A DNA stretch of 58,847 nucleotides, from positions 1 through 58,847 of IMG/VR virus record IMGVR_UViG_3300044796_000233. One strand, given 5' to 3'. Origin of the DNA: a virus. Position numbers and translations under genes: made by a program. The notes under the pieces were generated by a model. It was not told the DNA's origin. It searched no databases and worked only from the letters and a program-made list of their open reading frames with translations. Positions 14,949 to 23,834 of the stretch are shown here, in pieces (position 1 is the first letter of the stretch; every line of letters begins with the position of its first letter).

Positions 14949-15370
14949 GCGCCGGTGCTCCCGTACTTTCCTACGCCGCGATCGGAGTCAGAGAGGCTGG
15001 TAACTTCGACGGGCGTGATCTGGGGGAACGGTATAATCACCAGCTGTCCTACCCGGTCCCCGATTGAGTACATACTACGAGTGTTAGCGACCTTACGGAA
15101 ACGAAAGGAAATTTCCCCTCTGTATCCAGCGTCAAGAACTCCCACAGAGTTACCGAGCATAAAATCTGTCTTAGTCACTGACGACCTTGGAAACAAGAGG
15201 CCCACGTATCCGTACGGAATCTCAACGGCTAGCCCGGTGTTGTACTCTACGTAACCGCCCTCTTCGTTAATGTTCATAGCCACTGCTGTTAAGTCAAGAC
15301 CGGCGTCTCCGTATTTTGCGTAGGTGGGAATAACAGCTTCAGAGTGCAGTTTCTTAATTTTGATAATCAT
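14945..15370 (-). CDS. dut: dUTPase
   Basis: Deoxyuridine triphosphatase, which converts dUTP to dUMP and keeps uracil out of DNA. It has 141 residues from ATG 15370, which overlaps the RNR stop as ATGA with AAGGAGG upstream; a GTG at 15379 is too close to that site. The trimeric dUTPase motifs are in order: AGLDLTA, PRSSVTKTD, GNSVGVLDAGYRGEI, RVGQLVIIP and the glycine-rich RGVGKYGSTGA at the C-terminus. It works with the RNR just upstream in nucleotide supply. Confidence 0.95.
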   Translation of the reverse strand: MIIKIKKLHSEAVIPTYAKYGDAGLDLTAVAMNINEEGGYVEYNTGLAVEIPYGYVGLLFPRSSVTKTDFMLGNSVGVLDAGYRGEISFRFRKVANTRSMYSIGDRVGQLVIIPFPQITPVEVTSLSDSDRGVGKYGSTGA

Positions 15371-16998
15371 GACGAACACGTGCCTCCTTTTACCAAATCA
15401 CATACATCAACAGACTCGTAGAACACCTCTCCGGTATGCTTTAGTGCAGTGCTTAGCTTCACCGGTGAAAGGGGTTGACCGCCCCTGCAGCCGTCTGGGT
15501 AGCAAGTCATGCCTCTTAAATTGGGAAGGTGCTTAATCAACATGCTACCAAACTCCTGTACCTTTGACTCGTTATTGTGCTCGCTGCCCCACGCAGGGAT
15601 GTTAAGCGTAGAAGAGATGGCATGATCAACAAACCCCTGTAGGTGTGCCTGAAACGAAACACGCCTTTCGATGTCTTCGGACAACGAGTAGGCATCTTCG
15701 ATGCTATCAGCATCCACACCGCTGTCAATAAGTCTTTTGGCGGTTGGATCTATTACGTACTCATATGCCCACGTAGTGCCTTTCAAGTAACGGCGCTTAT
15801 ACGAAACACAATAGATTGGTTCGAGTCCAGATGTCGTATTCGCGACAATCGAAATCGTTCCTGTTGGGGCGACTGCTCTAGTCTTCACCGGGGGGCTTAG
15901 ATCCCAGGCGTCAGCGTACTTGTGCGCAATCTCGGTGCTCTTAGCGTACTCTGCAAGCCATGTATCGAGCTCGGCATCTTGGCCATAGCGCTTACCTCGC
16001 TTCAGTAGCCATTCGTGGATGCCCATAAGACCCAGACCAAGCCTGCGATTCTTAGTTCTTACTTCGTCCACCTTTGCGTAGGGTACGTCTGAGTAGACGG
16101 TTCCTGCGAGAAGAAACTGAACACCAAGTTCAAGAACGCGCTTGAAATCAGTAAGAGTATCCACATTGGCAAGATTAATACTGCCCAGATTGCAAATGTC
16201 AGAATCATCCGCAGAGGTAACCTCAGTGCAAGCATTACGCAGTGTCTCCCCTTTGTTTACACCTGTGTCGATAGAAAATCCTGGTTCCGCCGTCTTAAGC
16301 ATCTGTCGCACCGTAGCCCAATAAACACCGTGGGCGAGTGAGTGGTGCGTGTGCTTTTCATCGTGGAAAGCTAAAAAAAATTCATCGTCAAGTAGCACCG
16401 AGATGTTCGTTCCGTCAAGAGTCGCTGGAAAATTAAAATCTTTTTCCTTTAATGCTCGAACCTCCGGTGACCAATTTTTCTTGGTGATGAACTCGTGAAT
16501 ATCAGGATGCTTCCAGTTCAACCCTGCCCAGATCGCTGACCGTCTCGCACCGCCCTGCATGATTTGACGCCCAAGGTCGTTTAAAATTTCTGCCAGGCTG
16601 CAGGGTCCGGTAGCTTGTCCGCCGGTCTTTCTGACTTTTGCTCCACGCGGGCGAACCTGACTGTAGTCGACTCCAATACCAGCGCCGGTCATAAGCGCCA
16701 TGGTGGCCTTCTGGACAAGTTCAGCCCATCCTTCGCGGGAATCTGTAGCGCGAAGTAAAAGACAGTTTTGGACCTGATGGAAGGGCCGACCGGCAGCGTA
16801 ACAGTAACGACCTCCTGGCATAAATTTTTTATCGTTGATGACTTCGTACACTTCCTGAGCCGTGCTAGTTTTCATGGTCAAGTTAACGGCTTTTAAAACA
16901 CTCTTCGTCACACGATGTGCGACATGCTTCCACTCGGTTTCATTGCGTTCGTCCCACAGGTACTTCTGGGCTAAAATTCTCTTGGAAAAATCATTCAC
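15367..16998 (-). CDS. nrdJ: Adenosylcobalamin-dependent (class II) ribonucleotide reductase
   Basis: It reduces ribonucleotides to deoxyribonucleotides for phage DNA synthesis. It has 543 residues, compact for class II and with no separate radical-generating subunit gene nearby. Visible features include PGGRYCYAAG, NCLLLRATDS, MTGAGIGVDYSQVRPRG, GGARRSAIWAGL, the catalytic NACTEV and CNLGSINLAN loops, APTGTISIVANTTSG and a C-terminal Cys pair CDLVKGGTC expected to relay electrons. Class II is inferred from the sequence pattern and the absence of an NrdB gene. The start overlaps the gene upstream by 4 bases. Confidence 0.9.
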   Translation of the reverse strand: MNDFSKRILAQKYLWDERNETEWKHVAHRVTKSVLKAVNLTMKTSTAQEVYEVINDKKFMPGGRYCYAAGRPFHQVQNCLLLRATDSREGWAELVQKATMALMTGAGIGVDYSQVRPRGAKVRKTGGQATGPCSLAEILNDLGRQIMQGGARRSAIWAGLNWKHPDIHEFITKKNWSPEVRALKEKDFNFPATLDGTNISVLLDDEFFLAFHDEKHTHHSLAHGVYWATVRQMLKTAEPGFSIDTGVNKGETLRNACTEVTSADDSDICNLGSINLANVDTLTDFKRVLELGVQFLLAGTVYSDVPYAKVDEVRTKNRRLGLGLMGIHEWLLKRGKRYGQDAELDTWLAEYAKSTEIAHKYADAWDLSPPVKTRAVAPTGTISIVANTTSGLEPIYCVSYKRRYLKGTTWAYEYVIDPTAKRLIDSGVDADSIEDAYSLSEDIERRVSFQAHLQGFVDHAISSTLNIPAWGSEHNNESKVQEFGSMLIKHLPNLRGMTCYPDGCRGGQPLSPVKLSTALKHTGEVFYESVDVCDLVKGGTCSS

Positions 16999-17333
16999 TT
17001 CTTGGCCCCTCGCACTTCAACAAATTCAATTTCTTCAATATTATCCCCGTAAGATTCCTTACAACACGGGGGTTGAAGCCCGTAAGTGTTCCAAGAATTC
17101 TCAGTAATCCAGATTTTTCGTAAAGGTCTTACTTTAAGTTTCCTGCATTGTCGATAGTGCGCCCACTGTGAGCATGGTTGTTTGATCATTCTCCCCGTGT
17201 CGTCGCAATGCTTTTCTAGCTCTACTAACATGAGGTCACCATGAACTTCTTTAACAGTACCTTTAGATTGTTCTTTAAATTCATTGTAAGTTCCATAATA
17301 CTTTACTCTATCACCGGGGTTGAATTTGTTCAT
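16995..17333 (-). CDS. Small SH3/KOW-like protein of unknown function
   Basis: A 112-residue protein from ATG 17333, preceded by AAGGAGCGACT and overlapping the transglycosylase stop. The N-terminus (MNKFNPGDRVKYYGTYNEF followed by KGTVKEVHGDLMLVEL) looks like a small beta-barrel of the KOW/SH3 type. The middle is Cys-rich (CSQWAHYRQC, PPCCKE) and the C-terminus acidic then basic. No enzyme motif is seen. It immediately precedes the RNR gene. Confidence 0.55.
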   Translation of the reverse strand: MNKFNPGDRVKYYGTYNEFKEQSKGTVKEVHGDLMLVELEKHCDDTGRMIKQPCSQWAHYRQCRKLKVRPLRKIWITENSWNTYGLQPPCCKESYGDNIEEIEFVEVRGAKK

Positions 17334-17710
17334 AGTCGCTCCTTCCAAGCATTGAGGACTTTTCTCACGTAGTCAAGATTTTTAGTAGGGCGATATGAGC
17401 CCGCGTTGTACGCCGAAATAGCCATCATTGCGTCGTTGTCGTATCGATCGAGCTGGTGTCGCAGGTAAGCGGCTGCCCAGTAAGCGTTGATTTTTGGATT
17501 AAAAAGCAATTGTTCGTCTCCTTTGAACCCCAACATTCTAGCAGTGCTGCTGTGAAGCTGGCATAATCCTACACTATTGGAGCCGCCGTCGTCAATATGT
17601 AGCGCTTTTGCATTATGGTGACTTTCGACATAACAAACCGCTGATAACATCCCAGTCGGCAGATTAAACTGTGCGGACAGTAGTGTAAACATAACAGCTA
17701 AGTTACTCAT
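17330..17710 (-). CDS. Lytic transglycosylase (SLT-like)
   Basis: A 126-residue SLT/goose-lysozyme-like muralytic domain. It has the catalytic Glu in CYVESHHNA, then GGSNSVGLCQLHSSTARMLG, NPKINAYWAAAYLRHQLDRY and AISAYNAG, all in family order. ATG 17710 overlaps the upstream stop as ATGA with GGGAG before it; the in-frame ATG at 17722 lacks this. No signal peptide is present. It lies among nucleotide metabolism genes, far from the lysis cassette at 32.4 kb, so a virion-borne cell-wall-piercing role is possible but unproven. Confidence 0.85.
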   Translation of the reverse strand: MSNLAVMFTLLSAQFNLPTGMLSAVCYVESHHNAKALHIDDGGSNSVGLCQLHSSTARMLGFKGDEQLLFNPKINAYWAAAYLRHQLDRYDNDAMMAISAYNAGSYRPTKNLDYVRKVLNAWKERL

Positions 17711-18348
17711 ATTTTCTCCCATCTGTAACCTTTATGTTGCTTAGCTTTAGTTCTTCTGTTTACCAACGGCTCTACGCACTCTGGATTGAATCCGTCACGT
17801 CTAACTGCATTTATATTTTCGTATTCTATGGTATTCCCAGTAATTATACATGTCCCTCGAACAGGTTTACCATATTTTCCTACGATGTAAGGACGGGATA
17901 CGCCTTTCCTTACTTCACTCATAGATTTTCTATGCTCCGGTGACTTTGGCTTACTTAAAGCCGCAGACATCCGTCTTCTTGTTTCCGCGCTAACTGCGGG
18001 ACGCCGCCGTTGCGCTTGAGACATTTTTTTACGAGTTTCTTCGCTATGTACAACTCCTGGTTTTGCGGATTCGCTTAAGTTATATCCATGAGGCATTTTA
18101 CAATTATAGAAGATCATAAAATAATCCTCTAAAACAGTAGCTGTCTCTTCTGTTGTTGCAGTGGCCAACACAATAACAGAAAAAGATTCTCTTCCATATT
18201 TAGCTACCGCTAACTGTAACGCACTTTTTGATGTGGGCCAATGAGCCAAATGCTCTTCTATTCTTCTCTCTAATCTTGTCGTCTGGCCCACATAATGCTT
18301 ATTGTTTACAGTATTTTTTATAAGGTATATGTAAAACTTACTGCCCAT
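17707..18348 (-). CDS. GIY-YIG homing endonuclease
   Basis: A 213-residue free-standing GIY-YIG nuclease. The catalytic domain starts FYIYLIKNTVNNKHYVGQTT (Y...YVG), then RRIEEHL (catalytic Arg) and a conserved Glu in VLEDYF. The middle contains NUMOD-type repeats (HSEETRKKMSQAQRRR, SAETRRRMSAAL, SPEHRKSMSEVRKG), and the C-terminus looks like a DNA-binding tail (VRRDGFNPECVEPLVNRR). It is inserted between the exonuclease and the transglycosylase genes. It appears complete. Confidence 0.9.
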   Translation of the reverse strand: MGSKFYIYLIKNTVNNKHYVGQTTRLERRIEEHLAHWPTSKSALQLAVAKYGRESFSVIVLATATTEETATVLEDYFMIFYNCKMPHGYNLSESAKPGVVHSEETRKKMSQAQRRRPAVSAETRRRMSAALSKPKSPEHRKSMSEVRKGVSRPYIVGKYGKPVRGTCIITGNTIEYENINAVRRDGFNPECVEPLVNRRTKAKQHKGYRWEKI

Positions 18349-18385
18349 GTATACATAGTGCCTATCTTTGAAGTAGTTGTCAACT

Positions 18386-19177
18386 CTAACGACTTGTTGA
18401 AACTCTTAGAGATTTCTTCTTTTCTTTACTGAACAGATTTTGTTTAGAGCGCGTTTCCGCCCCGCAAGCCATACACCGGTATTTCTGAAATTTACCGGAG
18501 GCAGTGTAGTAGAAACCTCGTCGTTGGAAATGTTTACCGCCGCACTTACAGGTCGTAACCTCTCCGTCGTCGTAAAGATCAAAGTTCAGCGACGTATCCC
18601 ATGCCTGTAGTTTGGTGTAAAGCTCTTCCAAAGCCAGTACGTCATGTTTGTTGTACTGCTCCATCTCTTGCCATGCTTTTTTATTGCCGGCTAAGCATTC
18701 TTTCCATAAATCAAATCCTTGAAACTGTTTCGTCTTTAGCTTTTTGTACTTAGTGCATAGCTTGTTGCTCATGTACTCAAGCTTATTTGAAGTGAAAGCA
18801 AAATATTTTTTTGCCAGTACCAGGGTGTCAATTTTCTTGTAGCTCGAAGGGGGTTGCATGCCGGACAGTACAAAACGAGCATTAAGTTTTTTAGTGTCGA
18901 ATTGATTACCATTTTGCGTCAGAACAATATCAGCTTCGTCGAGTAGCTTCCAGATCCACTTCAGCAGATCTGTGTCGTCATGAACATCCTTAGCGTTCCT
19001 TTGGTCTTTGTACATAACCTTCGACGCGGGATCTCCTAGCCATTTTGCCGCGACGCTAAGGACATTCCAATCAGTTTGGATTTGATTTAGCGCGACATTC
19101 TGGTCCCAAAGCCCCCATGTGTAGGAGATAATAGGACTAGTTTCGATATCCACGACAAGAACCTTAGGTTTACTCAT
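18386..19177 (-). CDS. DEDD-type 3'-5' exonuclease with C-terminal zinc ribbon
   Basis: A 263-residue RNase H-fold exonuclease. Motifs: VVDIETSP (Exo I D-x-E), QNGNQFDTKKL (Exo II) and YNKHDVLALEELY (Exo III). The last 60 residues carry CKCGGKHFQRRG and CMACGAETRS, a four-Cys zinc ribbon, and a basic tail. The pattern resembles YprB-like or DNA polymerase B-like exonuclease domains. It probably trims DNA in recombination or repair with SbcCD and the RecA-like protein encoded just upstream. The polymerase has its own proofreading domain, so this is an additional exonuclease. Confidence 0.8.
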   Translation of the reverse strand: MSKPKVLVVDIETSPIISYTWGLWDQNVALNQIQTDWNVLSVAAKWLGDPASKVMYKDQRNAKDVHDDTDLLKWIWKLLDEADIVLTQNGNQFDTKKLNARFVLSGMQPPSSYKKIDTLVLAKKYFAFTSNKLEYMSNKLCTKYKKLKTKQFQGFDLWKECLAGNKKAWQEMEQYNKHDVLALEELYTKLQAWDTSLNFDLYDDGEVTTCKCGGKHFQRRGFYYTASGKFQKYRCMACGAETRSKQNLFSKEKKKSLRVSTSR

Positions 19178-19179
19178 AT

Positions 19180-19413
19180 TTACTCCTTCGGCTTCGTGGC
19201 ATCCGCTATAGTGCGCATCACATACGATTCAATCTCCTTGGAACGCTTATCCAGTGCGTCCAACTTGAACCGCACCATGTTCTCGATCTGGCGCCAGCTT
19301 TCGGCATTGCGCTTATTCAGCTCGGCCACGATAGCTTTCACCGCCTCGTCGGTGAGGACTTCTGGGACTAACTGGCGGACTGCGCCGCGGAGGGCTTTTG
19401 CGTCTTTACTCAT
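19180..19413 (-). CDS. Small helical protein of the recombination block
   Basis: A 77-residue protein, almost entirely helical and charged (VLTDEAVKAIVAELNKRN, RFKLDALDKRSKEIESYV). No motif is recognised. It overlaps the HNH gene upstream as ATGA and ends two bases before the exonuclease start. It could be an accessory subunit of the exonuclease or SbcCD, but this is only suggested by position. Confidence 0.55.
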   Translation of the reverse strand: MSKDAKALRGAVRQLVPEVLTDEAVKAIVAELNKRNAESWRQIENMVRFKLDALDKRSKEIESYVMRTIADATKPKE

Positions 19414-19826
19414 TTCTTACTCCTTTTGTGTCTGCGTCTTTCTGCGTTCTCGATCGCAGATTTTTTAGAATGACAAGGCTTACAGATTCGTTGAAGATTG
19501 CTTTCTTCACAAAACACCCTGTCGTCAAAGTACTTATCAAAACCTAGTTCATCTAGATCAGCGTCTGTTTCATGGACTCTTTGCACCGGCTCAATGTGAT
19601 CGCAGGTCATTTCCCACTTCGGTGCAGGTTTTAGACACACCGTGCAGATCTGCCACATTCGTACTTTAGGCCTTGCAGGATCGTAATGCTGTACTAACTC
19701 CCCGGCCATGGCTTTTTTCCTTAGCTCCGAACGACTGAATATACGTCGCCCTGCTTGACGAATAAGCTTTCTCTCCTCCGGTGTAATTCGCTTATTCAAG
19801 CTCCAACCTCGACACGTCGTTCTCAA
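19410..19826 (-). CDS. HNH endonuclease
   Basis: An HNH nuclease of up to 138 residues with a zinc site: ICTVCLKPAPKWEMTCDHIEPVQ, then NLQRICKPCHSKKSAIEN. The first codon is uncertain. A TTG at 19826 overlaps the SbcC gene by 35 bases, and a later TTG at 19799 (overlapping the SbcC stop closely) would start NKRITPEERK. Neither has a strong site. The domain is intact with Cys pairs on both sides of the DH motif. It is likely another mobile nuclease inserted behind sbcC. Confidence 0.8.
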   Translation of the reverse strand: MRTTCRGWSLNKRITPEERKLIRQAGRRIFSRSELRKKAMAGELVQHYDPARPKVRMWQICTVCLKPAPKWEMTCDHIEPVQRVHETDADLDELGFDKYFDDRVFCEESNLQRICKPCHSKKSAIENAERRRHKRSKK

Positions 19827-21477
19827 TCGTAGCCTTGTAGCTGCGACTAAAGCAAGCTTTAGCTTCCGTACTATGCTCTACTACAAACACGGTCTCGTGC
19901 TCTAAGGCCAACTTCTCAAACAACCGCACCGCCTTTACTTTAAGTTCTGGATGTAGTCCGTCGGTTGGCTCGTCGAGCAGGAGAACGTTAAAGGTTTGTC
20001 CCAGTTGATTCGTCCTGGATTCCCTGGAAGCAAGCCAGAAGCAGAGACGTAGTAGCTGACGCTGTCCCTTGCTAAGCTGTTTGTAGCTGCAGGGGTAACT
20101 GGACTTAAACACAGAAATCTCAATGTCGTCGTCGGTCGCTTCAAACAATACACGAAGTTCACCATCGAAATACTCCTCTAGGTAGTGGTTAGTGCGCTGC
20201 TCAATTTGTTTCACCGTGGTGGTGAGTAGTGCGCCTCTTAAAGTTGCCGTAAGATCAAAGATCGTATTTAAAGAAGACAACTCCCTCATAAGATCAGCTT
20301 TTCTCTCTTCCTCCGTTTTCAGTTCGATCTCTACAGCGGCGAGATCTTGCTCAGTCGTAGCGAGAGGCTCTTCATACGGATTCTTAGCAGTTCTTTTCTC
20401 CGCCAACTGTGCATAGTAGAAGTTCTCAAGATTATGTGCTTCGGCTAAGGACACCGGGTTGGGTGTCGCCTTCATTTCTCGGATCCATTCTTCTGAAGCC
20501 TCGATCGTTTGTTTTTTATTTTCTAAAGAGAGTGCAGCTTTTTCGTACTGTATAAGTTCGCAGGTAATCCGTTCACTTAAGGCGCCACAGGTGGCACAGG
20601 TAGCTCCGCTTTTTAGCCCTTTTATAAGGGCTTCGTAGTCCGGTGCTTTCTCTACGTCGCTCTTAAGCCTTGCCAAAACACCTATCTCCTTGCTTAGTTT
20701 AACCCGGTGAGATTCGGCCCACGCTTTGTGCTTCGCTTCGACTTCTTTAATTTTTGCTTCTTTTTCTTGTTCGAAGTCTTGCGCTTTTTGTACGATGGTG
20801 CGTATGTCACGTGACACGATGGCTCCCCACGACTCAGATCGTTGTCGTAGTTGTGAGACGGTGTTAACGAGGCTAGTTTTTCGTCCTGCCATTTCTTGTA
20901 GTCGTCCGCCCACTTCGTCATAATCTTTTCTGAGTTCTCGTTTGATGTCCAGACATCTGGATCCCAATCGTTCGGGGAAGGACAGATCCGCCAGTTGTTC
21001 GAAGATTTCTCTTCGTTCTTTGGCTTTAGCCGAGAAGAAAGACGACGTACTGCTGAATTCGTGGTAGTAACAAGCTCCGACAAACCCGTCGCAATCGACT
21101 CCAAGGCGTTCCGAGAGTAATCGCTGAGTGTCGATAAGATCTTTCCCACGGATAGACACGCCATCCACACCGTGGAAAAAAAGATCGTTGTCAGCCTTTC
21201 CACCACGCTGGCGATGAATCCAAAAAAGAACCCCATCGTGTCTTTCAAGCTCGAGTCTTCCAACCGTTGCTCCGTTTGCGTTCGTCCAACTTCGTACGGC
21301 GTCAGCATTAGTGTCCTTTCCGGACTGTCCGTAGAGAGTCCAGTATATTGCATCTAAAACAGTACTTTTACCACTACCAGTCGCCCCGTGAATTAACGTT
21401 AATCCTTGCTTCGTCAAGTCTAATTCCAGTTTCTTATAAGATCCGAAATTCTCTATCGACAAGTGCTTAAGTCTCAA
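19792..21477 (-). CDS. sbcC: SbcC/Rad50-like (gp46) recombination ATPase
   Basis: An ABC-type ATPase of 561 residues that pairs with SbcD to process DNA ends. N-terminal Walker A is GATGSGKST (31-39) and the Q-loop lies near CYYHEFSS. A long coiled coil follows and contains a short zinc-hook-like CATCGAL. The C-terminal lobe has the signature LSKGQRQLLRL, Walker B FNVLLLDEPTDGLH and a His switch in VVEHS. It is shorter than bacterial SbcC, similar to T4 gp46. Overlap with sbcD (11 bases) supports co-translation. Confidence 0.9.
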   Translation of the reverse strand: MRLKHLSIENFGSYKKLELDLTKQGLTLIHGATGSGKSTVLDAIYWTLYGQSGKDTNADAVRSWTNANGATVGRLELERHDGVLFWIHRQRGGKADNDLFFHGVDGVSIRGKDLIDTQRLLSERLGVDCDGFVGACYYHEFSSTSSFFSAKAKERREIFEQLADLSFPERLGSRCLDIKRELRKDYDEVGGRLQEMAGRKTSLVNTVSQLRQRSESWGAIVSRDIRTIVQKAQDFEQEKEAKIKEVEAKHKAWAESHRVKLSKEIGVLARLKSDVEKAPDYEALIKGLKSGATCATCGALSERITCELIQYEKAALSLENKKQTIEASEEWIREMKATPNPVSLAEAHNLENFYYAQLAEKRTAKNPYEEPLATTEQDLAAVEIELKTEEERKADLMRELSSLNTIFDLTATLRGALLTTTVKQIEQRTNHYLEEYFDGELRVLFEATDDDIEISVFKSSYPCSYKQLSKGQRQLLRLCFWLASRESRTNQLGQTFNVLLLDEPTDGLHPELKVKAVRLFEKLALEHETVFVVEHSTEAKACFSRSYKATIENDVSRLELE

Positions 21478-22465
21478 GGATTTGTCTCCACATCGTCTTT
21501 AGTCGTTGTTTCTCATCTACGGTGTCGCTTAGTTCATCTATAAGCTTGTCTAAGGTTTCGGCGTTAGTCAAGTTTTTTGACACCGGGGTCGTCGTTTCGT
21601 TTTCAGTAGGTAGTAGATCTAGTTTGAAGTCCTCTTTACCGATAATCACTCCTAGCTGTTTTTTAGATATAGTGCTTAGCTCACTTTTACTGCCTGTAAT
21701 CTTAAGCCATAGTAAATCTTCTGGTTTTACGTAGTAAAGAGGATGCTCCATCGCACAAGCTTGGGCGTAGCCTTTGATTTCAGCGCAGGTCATTTCTATA
21801 ACATGGTGACGACGCAGGTTAGTTAGGACACGGTCGTAGCTGCCGTCGTCGTATACGACGAGGAAACCTTTCTCAGGGTCCTTAGCCTCTGCGAAATTAA
21901 TCGTATACGGTGACCCTATACTCACCGTGGTGCCTAGTTCGTAGAACGAGTGGTAGTGGGATAAGAAAACCTTGTAGTTGCTAGCGAGTTTGTAATCGAA
22001 GGCAGACTTGTCCTGTACATATTCGCCCATATTGCCCCCCAGAGTACCTTGATGCCCTATGACCACCGAGCCTTTAGGGAATTTATTTAACGCTGTCAAA
22101 AAGTTCTCAGTATTGTTTTGATAAGGAATGATGTTTAGTCCTTGAGTGGTAGTAGGACTACTAACAACTGTGGCGTAGGGTCTCAGAAAGTTTAGAGAGC
22201 TCTCCTTACTTTCAGAATTCAACAAATCGTGGTTGCCGGTGTTGATAATTACTTCTACTGGGGTACTCTCAAGCAGCTCTATGAGGCGATTGGCAATCTC
22301 AGCACGTATGACGGCCTTGGTGTCTAAAGTGTCCCCATTCATCAGAAAAGGAACTCCTAGACTCCTGGCCTTGGATAATCCCTGACTCACTGTATCTGAG
22401 GCTAGTTCAATACTATTCAAGGTAAAATGTATATCTCCAGCAACTATGCAGATAGGTTTAGGCAT
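21467..22465 (-). CDS. sbcD: SbcD/Mre11-like (gp47) nuclease subunit
   Basis: A calcineurin-type metallophosphoesterase of 332 residues, the nuclease partner of SbcC. Motifs in order: CIVAGDIHF (D-x-H), FLMNGDTLDT (GD), INTGNHDLLN (GNHD), VVIGHQG and LSHYHSFYE (H). The ligands expected for two metal ions are all present. The C-terminal 80 residues are the probable SbcC-binding region. It overlaps the AP2-HNH nuclease gene upstream by 22 bases, and sbcC starts within its end. Confidence 0.9.
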   Translation of the reverse strand: MPKPICIVAGDIHFTLNSIELASDTVSQGLSKARSLGVPFLMNGDTLDTKAVIRAEIANRLIELLESTPVEVIINTGNHDLLNSESKESSLNFLRPYATVVSSPTTTQGLNIIPYQNNTENFLTALNKFPKGSVVIGHQGTLGGNMGEYVQDKSAFDYKLASNYKVFLSHYHSFYELGTTVSIGSPYTINFAEAKDPEKGFLVVYDDGSYDRVLTNLRRHHVIEMTCAEIKGYAQACAMEHPLYYVKPEDLLWLKITGSKSELSTISKKQLGVIIGKEDFKLDLLPTENETTTPVSKNLTNAETLDKLIDELSDTVDEKQRLKTMWRQILET

Positions 22466-22929
22466 GCAAATTCTCCAAAATAATACTTCGCTGCTATGTC
22501 ATATGCGCGTGCAGCATCTATTTCTTTTTCAAAGGAACCTAGATATATGCCCTTACCGTTAACGTGAATTCTTGACAGCCATTTTTTACCTCCTGTCGCT
22601 TTGTGCACACCTTTAAATTTGGAAGTAGCTCCTTTTATGCGATCTTTAGGTCTGTTGGCAGCGTTCCCTTTCTTGTTCGTAAGACGTAAGTTCTCTCGTC
22701 TGTTATCAAGAGAATTGCCGTTGATGTGATCCACTGATAAGTGTTTTGGAGGAGATAAAAGGAATCTATGCATAGTCACCTGAGTTCCTCCTACTGATGC
22801 TTTAGCGTATATTTTCTGGCATCTGTCTTTATCTTTGTACTGCTGAACGCACCAGCAGTGCTTGGACACCTTCTCATAATCAGAAGCGTCAATCAAAGCA
22901 AAATAACCTTGAGTAAGTTCTATTTTCAT
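22444..22929 (-). CDS. HNH-AP2 homing endonuclease
   Basis: A 161-residue protein joining an HNH domain (LSVDHINGNSLDNRRENLRL, residues about 69-88) with an AP2/ERF-like DNA-binding domain (SKFKGVHKATGGKKWLSRI, IYLGSFEKEIDAARAYDIAA). This pairing is typical of phage and bacterial homing endonucleases. Its ATG overlaps the recA-like stop as ATGA, and its end overlaps sbcD by 22 bases. It is therefore inserted cleanly between two recombination genes. It appears intact. Confidence 0.9.
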   Translation of the reverse strand: MKIELTQGYFALIDASDYEKVSKHCWCVQQYKDKDRCQKIYAKASVGGTQVTMHRFLLSPPKHLSVDHINGNSLDNRRENLRLTNKKGNAANRPKDRIKGATSKFKGVHKATGGKKWLSRIHVNGKGIYLGSFEKEIDAARAYDIAAKYYFGEFACLNLSA

Positions 22930-23834
22930 TCCTCGTCGTCCTCTGAAAGTTCTCCCTCAGCAAGAAGCTTTGCGCCGTCAGCGGTGATCTGAAAATCGAG
23001 TTGATGAATAGAGGTGCTGCTTTGACTAAGATGATTTTTGGTCACCGTGGCGCGCGTAATGATGCCGTACTTCATCGTCTCACCTTTGATAACCCTGGTG
23101 AGTTTTTTAATTTGCTTTAGCATCACGATTAAAGAGCTGTGGTATTCGATCTTAGTACCTCCCGCCGCAGCGTCGCCCTTCTGCATAAATCCAATTTTGG
23201 CGTAAGTTTGGTTGGCAAGGTACACCGCGATGGAGTCCGGATAGAGATTAATAAGCGCTACCAGCGTCTTCATGACACTTCCGTTTTCCTTTGCATCCTG
23301 TCCTGGTTGTGCGTGCTTTTCGTCGTCCAGCACGCGTTCGGCGTGGGAGCGACTTTGCGAGCCGCCAACGCTGTCCCATATACAAAAAATCTTAGCGTTC
23401 TTGTCTTGTTCCTTCACCGCAGTGATGTATCGGCGCATGAGTTCTCCTCCTTTGAGAATCTCATTTGTTTTGATTAAGAGGATGTCTTTAGGACTACCCC
23501 CCATAGTCGTAAATCGCTGAGCATCAAACTTATCTTCTGAATCCCACAGAATCACTACGGCGCCACTTTGCTGAGCTGCCACCATGGCTTGGGCTGCCAG
23601 GGTACTTTTACCTGAGTCGGGCTTACCAGCAGCCTGGATTATTTTATTGAAAGGGATGCCATGCAGACCCAACAGCTTGGTGAGAGGGTGCGACACCGGG
23701 AGTGGTATGACGTCCTTCTCGGTGTAGGACACTTTGACTGAGTCGCCGGTGGTGATGATAGAGCTCACACGCTTTTCCCTGGCGTAGAGCTTACGCATAT
23801 CAGCGACAATCTTATCAAGATTAATTTTAGCCAT
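22926..23834 (-). CDS. RecA/UvsX-like recombinase
   Basis: A strand-exchange ATPase of 302 residues. Walker A GKPDSGKST (about 70-78), the glutamate-side strand VILWDSEDKFD, Walker B KIFCIWDSVGG, and a DNA-binding loop region with AYLANQTYAKIGF and GGTKIEYHSSLIVML are all in RecA-core order. It lacks the long C-terminal domain of bacterial RecA and has an acidic end (ELSEDDEE), as in phage recombinases. With SbcCD and an SSB-like protein it suggests recombination-assisted replication. The start overlaps the stop of the endonuclease gene upstream (TAATG). Confidence 0.85.
   Translation of the reverse strand: MAKINLDKIVADMRKLYAREKRVSSIITTGDSVKVSYTEKDVIPLPVSHPLTKLLGLHGIPFNKIIQAAGKPDSGKSTLAAQAMVAAQQSGAVVILWDSEDKFDAQRFTTMGGSPKDILLIKTNEILKGGELMRRYITAVKEQDKNAKIFCIWDSVGGSQSRSHAERVLDDEKHAQPGQDAKENGSVMKTLVALINLYPDSIAVYLANQTYAKIGFMQKGDAAAGGTKIEYHSSLIVMLKQIKKLTRVIKGETMKYGIITRATVTKNHLSQSSTSIHQLDFQITADGAKLLAEGELSEDDEE

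Noticed and set aside
20694-21353. Second minus-strand frame (219 codons) inside sbcC
   Set aside because: Overlaps the coiled-coil coding part of sbcC in another frame, has no family features, and starts without a ribosome binding site.
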